This document shows, piece after piece, positions 1 through 6,146 of a DNA stretch of 6,153 nucleotides. The first letter of the stretch is position 1. Each line of letters begins with the position of its first letter. The DNA is from Campylobacterota bacterium (lineage in GTDB: Bacteria > Campylobacterota > Campylobacteria > Campylobacterales > Sulfurovaceae): assembly GCA_015488875.1 (NCBI GenBank), contig WFMX01000099.1, positions 1 to 6,153 on the forward strand, read 5' to 3'. The position numbers were made by a program, and so were the translations under genes. The notes beneath the pieces were generated by a model. It was not told the DNA's origin and made no database searches. It saw only the letters and a program-made list of their open reading frames with translations.

Positions 1-87
1 ATAATTTTATAGGCTCTTCTTTCTATTGGTTAATTAAATATTATTTTAATCATCATTTAATCTTATATTATATATAATAACCTCTAA

Positions 88-116
88 CTTCCAACACAAT
101 ATTATTATGCTATAAT
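88..116 (+). promoter_or_regulatory. Probable sigma70-type promoter of the efflux operon (extended -10)
   Basis: A perfect TATAAT hexamer at 111-116 is preceded directly by TGC (108-110), giving an extended -10 box. The hexamer 17 nt upstream (88-93, CTTCCA) matches the -35 consensus poorly, which fits an extended -10 promoter and the weak -35 elements known in Campylobacterota. Transcription would begin near 122-124, leaving a leader of about 25 nt that contains the Shine-Dalgarno sequence. A second TATAAT at 73-78 is possible, but the region is so AT-rich that chance matches are expected. Confidence 0.6.
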
Positions 117-118
117 AT
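99..118. promoter_or_regulatory. Inverted repeat overlapping the -10 box, candidate operator
   Basis: ATATTAT (99-105) and ATAATAT (112-118) form a perfect 7-bp dyad with a 6-nt spacer, lying over the predicted -10 hexamer. A repressor bound here would block RNA polymerase, as local TetR, MarR or ArsR regulators do for many efflux operons. No regulator gene is in the window. In such AT-rich DNA a 7-bp dyad may arise by chance. Confidence 0.25.
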
Positions 119-131
119 ATTCTAATAAAAC

Positions 132-137
132 AAGGAG
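132..137 (+). promoter_or_regulatory. Ribosome binding site of the TolC-family gene
   Basis: AAGGAG lies 9 nt before the ATG at 147. It is a full Shine-Dalgarno match and supports that start codon, which also begins a proper signal peptide. Confidence 0.8.
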
Positions 138-146
138 TAACACTCT

Positions 147-1580
147 ATGGTAATTAAAAAATATATCTTTGTGGTAGCCATGACGGCTGTACCGCTTTTT
201 GCAGGTCTTGAGAACTTGACTCTAGGTCAAGCGATCAAAATGACAAAGCACGACAACTTAGAGGTGAAGATATCCAAGTTTGAAGAGCAGATGAAATCAT
301 ATGAGCTAGATGCAGTAGTGGGAATGAACTATGGTAAATTGGATCTGACTTTCAACGCTATGAGATCAAATGATGCTCTCAATGTATTTGGATTTAAGCT
401 AATGAGTCGAGAGGCAAGCTTCGGAGACTTTGGATTTAGTGAATTTTTGGGTGGCATAGGCAATGTCATGCAAGCGGCAAATGGCGACTTCGGTGCCTTC
501 TCGAAAATGATGTCAGATGCTTCATCACAGGCACAGATGCTCTCTACCCAACCAAAAGATCTCAATTTCCCTCAGGCGAGAAACAACTTCCAAACCAAGG
601 TAAGCTATCAGATACCTATATATACTGGTGGCAAACTAACAGAGTATGCCAATATCACAAAAGCTTTATATCGAATGAGCAAGATGGATACAAGCAAGGT
701 GATAAATGCCAAAATCTTTCAAGTTAAAAAGACCTTTTATGATATCTCACTAGTGAGTAACTATATCTATAATCTCCAAAAGATTATAAAAAACATAGAT
801 AAGCTAGAGGGTATAGTAAACTCTATGAAGAGAGAGGGTTATGCACAAGATGTCGATGTACTAGAGGTGCAAGCGAGGAAAGCAGAGGCACAAAATCTAT
901 ACAATCAAGCGAAATTAAACAGAGCATTAGCTTATCAATTTTTATCTTTTCTCCTCAACAAAGATGTAGCCTCTGTCAAGCAGGTGAGAGAGATGGCACC
1001 TATGCCAAAAGCAAAACTCTCCGATATCTACAGAGACAATCTAGATATCAGAAAAGCTCTACTAGGGCTAGAGATCACAAAGATGGCAATCAAAGCTGAG
1101 CAAGCAGCATACTTGCCTACTGTAGGTGGCTTTGGTGAGTATAGTAGTGCTGATGACAAAATCTTCAATGACTTCACAGCCAAAGATGCCTACACTGTAG
1201 GATTGCAAGTAAAGCTAAATATTTTCAATGGCGGCATAGATAAGGCCAATATAGAGAAGGCAAAAGTAAAAAGTATGCAGACGAGAGAGCAGGTAGAGCT
1301 AGCAAAGAAAGGTATAGCACTCAAGGTAAAACAACTTGAGACTGAGATATTGAGCCTTGACTCTGACCTCAAAAGCTATCAGACACAGCTGAAGTTCTCC
1401 AAAAAGGTCTATGCAAGTTATCAAGGTAGATACAAAGAGGGTATCGTCTCTATAAGTGATGTACTCATCAAGCAGTCCAAAGAACTAGAGGTTCTTTTGA
1501 AGCTACAGACAGTGAAAAACAAGAGAAATACCAAAGTATTTGAACTAAACAGTATATTAAATCCAGGAGATTATCTATGA
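147..1580 (+). CDS. TolC-family outer-membrane efflux protein
   Basis: This is the outer-membrane exit duct of the pump, expected to act as a trimer spanning outer membrane and periplasm. Residues 1-19 are a Sec signal peptide (KK, hydrophobic core, LFA|G); there is no cysteine, so it is not a lipoprotein. Two structural repeats are visible. The first is helix about 24-58, strand 61-74, strand 147-159 ending YTGGK, then a long helix about 165-270. The second is helix about 291-321, YLPTVGGFG strand 322-331, strand 348-360 ending FNGGI, then helix 364-460. The NVFGFKL motif (79-85) and the paired (Y/F)xGG strand ends mark the family. At 477 residues the length is normal. Residues about 97-137 add a Gly/Ala/Met/Ser-rich segment to the first outer loop, much longer than the second loop. 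It is the first gene of the operon and its stop overlaps the adaptor start by 4 nt. The family call is secure; the substrate is unknown. Confidence 0.95.
   Translation: MVIKKYIFVVAMTAVPLFAGLENLTLGQAIKMTKHDNLEVKISKFEEQMKSYELDAVVGMNYGKLDLTFNAMRSNDALNVFGFKLMSREASFGDFGFSEFLGGIGNVMQAANGDFGAFSKMMSDASSQAQMLSTQPKDLNFPQARNNFQTKVSYQIPIYTGGKLTEYANITKALYRMSKMDTSKVINAKIFQVKKTFYDISLVSNYIYNLQKIIKNIDKLEGIVNSMKREGYAQDVDVLEVQARKAEAQNLYNQAKLNRALAYQFLSFLLNKDVASVKQVREMAPMPKAKLSDIYRDNLDIRKALLGLEITKMAIKAEQAAYLPTVGGFGEYSSADDKIFNDFTAKDAYTVGLQVKLNIFNGGIDKANIEKAKVKSMQTREQVELAKKGIALKVKQLETEILSLDSDLKSYQTQLKFSKKVYASYQGRYKEGIVSISDVLIKQSKELEVLLKLQTVKNKRNTKVFELNSILNPGDYL
1565..1569 (+). promoter_or_regulatory. Ribosome binding site of the adaptor gene
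   Basis: AGGAG lies 7 nt before the ATG at 1577, inside the last codons of the TolC-family gene. Together with the ATGA stop/start overlap it supports this start and suggests coupled translation. Confidence 0.7.
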
Positions 1581-2428
1581 AACATTTCAAACTAAAAAAG
1601 GTTTTGACAAGTGTCGTGTTGTTAGCTTCTGTCAGCAACCTTTTGGCAGCACCAGCAGTACCGACTATGACAAATATGGAGTTGAGTGGTAGTATAGTAT
1701 CGGATAACCAAAAGATGATGACAAGTCGCTATATGGGATATGTCAAAAACATGGCTGTGACAGAGGGTGACATAGTCAAAAAAGGTCAACTGCTATATGA
1801 GATAGACTCCAAAGAGATAGAGTCGGCAGAGAGACAAGTCGACCTAGCAGTATCTCAGGCGAGACTAGCACTACAGATGAACAGAAATCAATATGATAAT
1901 GTAGTCACAAACCTAGCGAGACACAGAAGACTCTTCAAGAAAAAGATGGTATCTAAGTATGAGCTAGAACAGCTAGAGCTAGCAGCCAAAAATATGAAAG
2001 ATATGATCAAGATTGCAGATGAGCAGGTCAATCAAGCACTAGCCAAGAGAGAAGAGGTACTAAATCAGTACCAATACCTCAAAGTAGCAGCACCAAATGA
2101 TGGTGTCATAGTAGCCAAGAAGCTCAATGAAGGTGAGATGGCTATACCTGGCATGCCTGCGTTAGTCTTGACAGATCTCAGTAAGCTCAAAATAGTCGCA
2201 GAGATAAGTGAGAATGATTTGAAATATATTGGGCTCAAAAAGAGTGTCAAAGTCATTGTGCCATCTATAGGGCTAAAGTCTAGTGGATACATAAGTGCTA
2301 TCATACCTAGCTCCAACCCTATGACTCACAAATTTAAGATCAAAATCACTTTTGACTACAAGGATGTTTCAGTCTATCCAGGCATGTACGCCAAGATATT
2401 TATCCCACTATCAATGGATAAAAAATGA
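1577..2428 (+). CDS. RND efflux periplasmic adaptor (membrane fusion protein), short form
   Basis: This is the periplasmic adaptor that should link the inner-membrane permease to the TolC-like duct. Residues 1-25 are a signal peptide (KLKK, hydrophobic core, LLAA); no cysteine follows, so it lacks the lipid anchor of AcrA. A split lipoyl domain is seen at about 53-79 (GYVKNMAVTEGDIVKKGQLL) and 168-198 (KVAAPNDGVIVAKKLNEGE). Between them lies an alpha-helical hairpin at about 80-166. Its tip carries R115, L119 and S126, matching the spacing of the RxxxLxxxxxxS motif by which AcrA-type adaptors contact TolC tips. A beta-barrel domain follows at about 203-278. The protein ends there: at 283 residues, against about 370-400 for AcrA, it lacks the C-terminal part of the membrane-proximal domain. 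The ORF is intact, so this is a naturally short form rather than a visible truncation. It overlaps both neighbours by 4 nt. Confidence 0.93.
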   Translation: MKHFKLKKVLTSVVLLASVSNLLAAPAVPTMTNMELSGSIVSDNQKMMTSRYMGYVKNMAVTEGDIVKKGQLLYEIDSKEIESAERQVDLAVSQARLALQMNRNQYDNVVTNLARHRRLFKKKMVSKYELEQLELAAKNMKDMIKIADEQVNQALAKREEVLNQYQYLKVAAPNDGVIVAKKLNEGEMAIPGMPALVLTDLSKLKIVAEISENDLKYIGLKKSVKVIVPSIGLKSSGYISAIIPSSNPMTHKFKIKITFDYKDVSVYPGMYAKIFIPLSMDKK

Positions 2429-4068
2429 AAAATATAGAAGATTATGAAGTCACCGACTATGCGGGTACTCTCGCAAAGGGCTTTCTAAAGAATCCCTTGA
2501 CCGCAGTATTGGGTGCTTTTCTACTCATCATGGGCTATCTCGCACTAGAGGTGATGCCTAGAGAGGAGGATCCTCAGATAGCCATCAGCGGTGGTTCGAT
2601 CATGGTGGTGATGCCAGGTGCTTCACCTAGAGAGGTCGAAAACATCATCGTCAACCCACTAGAGAGAAAACTTCGTGAAGTCAAGGGTATAGAACATGTA
2701 TATGGCATGTCCATGGACAATGTAGGTATAGTCAATGTCATGTACCATATAGGTGAGAACAGAGAAGACTCCAACCTAAAGCTATATGACAAAGTGATGC
2801 AAAATATGGACTTGATGCCAAAAGGTGTCATGCAACCACTCATAAAACCTTTTGATATAGATATAGATATCCCTATCGTGACAGTGGCATTTTATCCAAA
2901 AGAGGGTAGCAAGGTTGGAGATATAGAACTCTTTGACAAAGTACGCCATCTACAGCAAAAGATAAACGCGATAGATAATGTAGCCAAAACCACTCTCAAA
3001 GGTGTACACAAACAGCAATATAATGTAGAGGTAGATATGGGTAAACTATCGGCATATCACCTCTCTATGGGTCAGATCATGAAATCGGTACAATCTATAG
3101 CAGTCGATGTGCCAGATGTCAAAGGCAAAACCAAGAGCAATAAAATAGTCATGTTTGGTGTCAAGAATGCCATAGAGAATGTAAGAGATGTGGGCAATGT
3201 CATAGTGGCACAATACATGGGTTCTCCTATATATCTCAAAGATGTAGCGACAGTCACAGACAGTATAGATATACAAAACTTCAAGAGTGTTTTTATAGAC
3301 AAGAGGTCAGATACTAATGCTACAGTCATGGAGCCACAAAAAAAACAGATCACCCTCACGGTAGCAAAACTAGCAGGCACAAATGCCGTCTTTGTGGCAG
3401 AAGATGTGGTCGAGCTACTCAAAGAGCATGAGGATGAGTTCAACAGAGAGGGGATAGGATATCTCATCACTAGAAACTATGGCGAGAGAGCCAACGAAGC
3501 AGTAAACGAGTTGATGCATCACCTAGTGATCACTATCATCATCATCGCCATCATGCTTATATTTGCACTTGGCTGGAAAGAGTCCATTATCGTCACCTTT
3601 ACAGTGCCTGCCATTTTGGCAATCACACTATTTATCGCATATATGACTGGACAAACCATTAACAGGATCACACTCTTTGCATTTTTGTTATCCCTAGGTC
3701 TACTAGTAGATGCCGCCATCATCGTGATCGAAAATATACACAGGCACTTACACTCACACGAGGTAGATGACAGAACTATGGAAGAGTTACTAGTAGAGGC
3801 TACAGATGAGATAGGGGCTCCTACCAATGTGGCAACACTAGCTATCATCCTCACTATGGTACCCATGGCATTTGTGGGTGGTATGATGGGGTCATTTATG
3901 AAGCCTATACCTTACAATGTACCTGTGGCACTAGTGGCATCACTATTTGTAGCGTATATATTTACACCATATCTAAGTCTCAAGCTACTCAAAAAGCCTG
4001 AGCATCACCATCACAATCCCAAAGAGAAAAAGCACGCAGATAGTACGGCTGACAAAGGAGCGAAATAA
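2425..4068 (+). CDS. RND efflux permease, N-terminal half (TM1-TM6)
   Basis: This is the first half of a proton-driven inner-membrane RND exporter. Residues show TM1 (about 24-42, followed by MPREEDPQI), a periplasmic porter/docking region (about 45-363, with PGASPREVENIIVNPLE at 64-80 and PLIKPFDID at 138-146), then TM2 (366-383), TM3 (387-408), TM4 (413-437), TM5 (467-486) and TM6 (496-518). TM4 reads GLLVDAAIIVIEN: D429 aligns with AcrB Asp407, but the AcrB Asp408 position is A430, as in the single-Asp CusA type. The tail 521-547 is hydrophilic with four histidines in a row (527-530) and matches the cytoplasmic linker that joins TM6 to TM7 in one-piece pumps. The reading frame stops there, at 547 residues, about half the usual length. 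In-frame TAA at 2419 makes 2425 the first possible start. The Shine-Dalgarno is weak (GGA at 2416-2418), so translation probably depends on coupling through the ATGA overlap. It should need the downstream half to function. Confidence 0.94.
   Translation: MKNIEDYEVTDYAGTLAKGFLKNPLTAVLGAFLLIMGYLALEVMPREEDPQIAISGGSIMVVMPGASPREVENIIVNPLERKLREVKGIEHVYGMSMDNVGIVNVMYHIGENREDSNLKLYDKVMQNMDLMPKGVMQPLIKPFDIDIDIPIVTVAFYPKEGSKVGDIELFDKVRHLQQKINAIDNVAKTTLKGVHKQQYNVEVDMGKLSAYHLSMGQIMKSVQSIAVDVPDVKGKTKSNKIVMFGVKNAIENVRDVGNVIVAQYMGSPIYLKDVATVTDSIDIQNFKSVFIDKRSDTNATVMEPQKKQITLTVAKLAGTNAVFVAEDVVELLKEHEDEFNREGIGYLITRNYGERANEAVNELMHHLVITIIIIAIMLIFALGWKESIIVTFTVPAILAITLFIAYMTGQTINRITLFAFLLSLGLLVDAAIIVIENIHRHLHSHEVDDRTMEELLVEATDEIGAPTNVATLAIILTMVPMAFVGGMMGSFMKPIPYNVPVALVASLFVAYIFTPYLSLKLLKKPEHHHHNPKEKKHADSTADKGAK
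4054..4060 (+). promoter_or_regulatory. Strong ribosome binding site for the C-terminal permease half
   Basis: AAAGGAG lies 7 nt before the ATG at 4068 and within the last codons of the N-terminal half. It is the strongest Shine-Dalgarno in the operon. In the frame of the second half an in-frame TGA at 4050-4052 rules out a start further upstream. This site is the main evidence that the second half is translated as its own protein. Confidence 0.8.
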
Positions 4069-5789
4069 TGAAAAAGTTTGAAAATTTTGTTCATAATATA
4101 CTTGATAGTAAAACCAAAAAAACATTGGTGATAGTATTGACTGTTGTAGCATTCTTCGGCACTATCATGATGCTACCCACCCAGATGGTATTGGCAAAAA
4201 TGCTACCTGGCAAGAGTGACAATACATTCTCAGTATATGTTGATACACCAAATGGAAGCTCCATATCCCAGACAAAGCAAGTCAGCCAATGTGTTGTAAA
4301 TATGCTCAAAAAAGAGAAAGAGGTCATGAATATAGAGCTGTTTTTAGGTCAAGGCATACCATTGGACTACGCTGGTCTCGTCAAGGGCGCAGGCATGAAG
4401 CAGACTGAAAATGTCTCAGAGATATCAGTCAACCTGACAGACAAGCACGAGAGATTAGAGCCATCATTTCTGATGGTACAAAGACTTAGACCTATAATCA
4501 AAAAGCGATGTGAGATATTGGTACCCAAGACTACTATCAAGTTAGTAGAACAGCCAGCAGGTCCTCCAACACTAGCATCGATAGTCGTAGAGGTATATGG
4601 TGATGATGTAAAACAAAGCAGAAAGATATCTATGAAAGTAGCAGACATATTGGCACAGACAGAAGGGCTTGTCGATGTAGATATCATGGCGGATGATATA
4701 TATAGCAAATTTGAACTCATACCAGACAAAGAGAAGATAGCTAGAAGTGGACTCAGCGTAGAGCAAGTAAACAACATCATCTATCTGGCATTTCAAGGCA
4801 TGGTGATAGCTCATAAAAATTCCAAAAACTCCCCAGATCAAATACCTATATTTTTGGTTCTAGATAAAGATACAAAAAGTCTAAATAGCCAAAGAGAGGA
4901 GTCACTAAAGAGCAAGCTTACATCTCTAAACCTTATGAATATGAAAGGAATGATGGTACCACTAAGTGAAGTGGTTATGATCCGCGAAGTACCATCAAAT
5001 CCTATGATAATGCATAAAGATTTAGGACGAATGATCAATGTCATAGCGGAGACTGATATGGTATCTCAGCTCTATCCGCTACTTGAAGCGAGAGATACGA
5101 TGATAGAGGCTTTTTCTCAAGATTATAATGTCACGAAAGAGCCAGGTATGTCTACATACATGTTCGACCTTCATCTCCAAGATCCAAAAACAGGTGAGAA
5201 GTATCTGATTCGTTGGGACGGAGAGATGAAAGTAAGTCTTGATACATTTAGAGATCTAGGTGGTGCATTTATCGCCGCATTGATACTGATATTCTTGCTA
5301 TTGGTAGTTTATTACAAGAGTTTTGCACTCAGCGGTATCATACTACTAGGTTCATTTTTGTCACTCATAGGTGTCATATTGGGTCATTGGGTTGCCAACT
5401 TTTTCACTAGTGAGACATTCTTCTTGACTGCCACCTCTCTGATAGGCTTCATCGCCCTGATGGGAATAAGCTCACGAAATTCACTACTGCTGATAGACTT
5501 TGCCAAGTCATTGATGACAGAGCATGGTATGGAGAAGAGACATGCTATAGCCGTAGCCGCTGCTACTAGAGCCAAGCCTATACTCTTGACTGCTGTAGCC
5601 ATCATATTGGGTTCGGCACTACTAGCTAGTGACCCTGTATTTGGTGGACTAGGTGTGGCACTCATATCTGGTACAGTAGCTGCAGTATTTGTCTCGCTAC
5701 TATTTGTTCCGATATTGATGGACAATTCAAAAGCGATGGATTTCAAGCCAAGTAAAAAAGCTCATCCAGGTGTCTCTATCACAAAATAA
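4068..5789 (+). CDS. RND efflux permease, C-terminal half (TM7-TM12)
   Basis: This is the second half of the RND exporter, expected to assemble with the preceding protein in the inner membrane. Residues show TM7 (about 18-37, followed by KMLPGKSDNTFSVYVDTP), a periplasmic porter/docking region (about 45-393, with EQPAGPPTLASIVVEVYG at 161-178 and the MHKDL segment at 315-319), then TM8 (396-416), TM9 (420-440), TM10 (450-476), TM11 (503-521) and TM12 (526-550). TM10 has GISSRNSLLLIDF: R470 aligns with AcrB Lys940. From there R501 falls at the Arg971 position and T508 at Thr978, without gaps. Thus the relay partners of Asp429 of the other half are encoded here. The 573 residues plus 547 give a normal total for a full pump. 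The start overlaps the previous stop by 1 nt (TAATG). The GHW...TATSLIGFIAL...RNSLLLIDF pattern, as I remember it, belongs to the same subfamily as one-piece pumps with a PGPPV motif. Substrate unknown. Confidence 0.94.
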   Translation: MKKFENFVHNILDSKTKKTLVIVLTVVAFFGTIMMLPTQMVLAKMLPGKSDNTFSVYVDTPNGSSISQTKQVSQCVVNMLKKEKEVMNIELFLGQGIPLDYAGLVKGAGMKQTENVSEISVNLTDKHERLEPSFLMVQRLRPIIKKRCEILVPKTTIKLVEQPAGPPTLASIVVEVYGDDVKQSRKISMKVADILAQTEGLVDVDIMADDIYSKFELIPDKEKIARSGLSVEQVNNIIYLAFQGMVIAHKNSKNSPDQIPIFLVLDKDTKSLNSQREESLKSKLTSLNLMNMKGMMVPLSEVVMIREVPSNPMIMHKDLGRMINVIAETDMVSQLYPLLEARDTMIEAFSQDYNVTKEPGMSTYMFDLHLQDPKTGEKYLIRWDGEMKVSLDTFRDLGGAFIAALILIFLLLVVYYKSFALSGIILLGSFLSLIGVILGHWVANFFTSETFFLTATSLIGFIALMGISSRNSLLLIDFAKSLMTEHGMEKRHAIAVAAATRAKPILLTAVAIILGSALLASDPVFGGLGVALISGTVAAVFVSLLFVPILMDNSKAMDFKPSKKAHPGVSITK

Positions 5790-5798
5790 ATATACCAT

Positions 5799-5821
5799 AT
5801 GCCAATTATACAGATTGGCAT
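5799..5821 (+). terminator. Hairpin after the operon, possible weak terminator
   Basis: ATGCCAAT (5799-5806) and ATTGGCAT (5814-5821) form a perfect 8-bp stem with a 7-nt loop, starting 10 nt after the last stop codon. The position suits a terminator or an mRNA 3'-end stabiliser. The following sequence (TACTTTAGT) lacks a proper T-tract, so intrinsic termination would be inefficient. Confidence 0.4.
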
Positions 5822-5845
5822 TACTTTAGTGGCTTGGGCGATCTA

Positions 5846-5873
5846 TTTGGATATACAGAAACGATATGGGTCT
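5846..5873 (+). repeat. Imperfect direct repeat, copy 1
   Basis: TTTGGATATA, 12 variable bases, then GGGTCT. It matches 5926-5953 at 22 of 28 positions without gaps, 80 bp apart; four of the six differences are transitions. Similarity does not clearly extend beyond these limits. Confidence 0.55.
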
Positions 5874-5925
5874 GGGCGTAGCCTGTCGAAAAATCCCCAT
5901 CAACCCACACAATCCATTTCCACTT

Positions 5926-5953
5926 TTTGGATATATGGAGATGCTAGGGGTCT
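5926..5953 (+). repeat. Imperfect direct repeat, copy 2 (part of foldback left arm)
   Basis: TTTGGATATA, 12 variable bases, then GGGTCT, the partner of 5846-5873. This copy also forms most of the left arm of the foldback, so a third, inverted relative lies at about 6112-6138 (TTTGGAT then GGGGTCTA on the minus strand). Confidence 0.55.
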
Positions 5954-5960
5954 AGTGATT

Positions 5961-5993
5961 TGTGATGCGTGGAGCGTAGCGGAATGCATCGCA
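5961..5993 (+). repeat. Internal hairpin 1 of the foldback element
   Basis: TGTGATGCGT (5961-5970) pairs with ATGCATCGCA (5984-5993): ten pairs, two of them G-T, around a 13-nt loop containing GAGCGTAGCGG. The stem starts immediately inside the main outer stem. Confidence 0.55.
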
Positions 5994-6000
5994 ATCGCCT

Positions 6001-6043
6001 GACCTCGGCTACACTGCAACACCGTTATGCTACAGCCAAGGTC
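6001..6043 (+). repeat. Internal hairpin 2 of the foldback element
   Basis: GACCTCGGCT (6001-6010) pairs with AGCCAAGGTC (6034-6043), nine of ten positions, with one C/A mismatch that would be G-U on the minus strand. The 23-nt loop can form a small bulged inner stem (6016-6020 with 6024-6030). Confidence 0.55.
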
Positions 6044-6141
6044 GAACAATTTCTATGCGAGGATACAGCTTCCGTTCGCTTCGCTCACGAAACCAATGTC
6101 CCCTAATTGTTAGACCCCTACCATTTTTACCATCCAAAAAT

Positions 6142-6146
6142 AAGGA
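6142..6146 (+). promoter_or_regulatory. Possible ribosome binding site for a gene starting just past the window
   Basis: AAGGA lies 7 nt from the window end, the right distance for a start codon at or just after 6154. The ATG at 6147 is too close to use it. The motif sits in the right arm of the foldback and would be partly base-paired. Without the next bases this is a guess. Confidence 0.25.

Noticed and set aside
1..60. ATTAAA...TTTAAT inverted repeat (33-38 with 45-50) and TTAATTAA (30-37) as regulatory sites or a terminator of an upstream gene
   Set aside because: The sequence is almost pure A/T, where short palindromes are expected by chance, and no GC-containing stem is present.
3072..3470. 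Minus-strand ORFs inside the operon genes, the longest of 130-140 codons
   Set aside because: They lie entirely inside well-supported genes on the other strand and show Ser/Thr/Ile-rich antisense composition with no family motif.
4010..4080. The permease split as a sequencing error, decayed frameshift or programmed -1 frameshift
   Set aside because: The break falls in the TM6-TM7 linker, with no motif lost, and a strong Shine-Dalgarno precedes the second ATG. The two frames overlap openly only between 4053 and 4068, and no slippery heptamer of the X XXY YYZ type is present there. An error in this short stretch cannot be excluded without reads.
2425..5789. Calling the pump a heavy-metal (CusA-type) exporter
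   Set aside because: The single TM4 Asp and the His-rich linker hint at it, but the CusA methionine relay is not evident, the relay partners are AcrB-like Arg/Thr, and His-rich linkers also occur in non-metal RND pumps. Substrate left open.
5866..5955. 29-codon ORF (MGLGVACRK...) in another frame of the same region
   Set aside because: No Shine-Dalgarno, very short, and it overlaps the repeat units; likely incidental.
5799..6002. 67-codon ORF downstream of the permease
   Set aside because: Its ATG lies in the hairpin stem, no ribosome binding site precedes it, it runs through the repeats and foldback, and its translation resembles no protein I recognise.
5945..6120. Integron attC site
   Set aside because: GTTAGAC at 6109-6115 fits the GTTRRRY core and AATTGTTAGACC recalls attC ends, but the partner core reads GTCTAGT instead of RYYYAAC, the element is longer than usual attC sites, and no cassette gene or integrase is visible.
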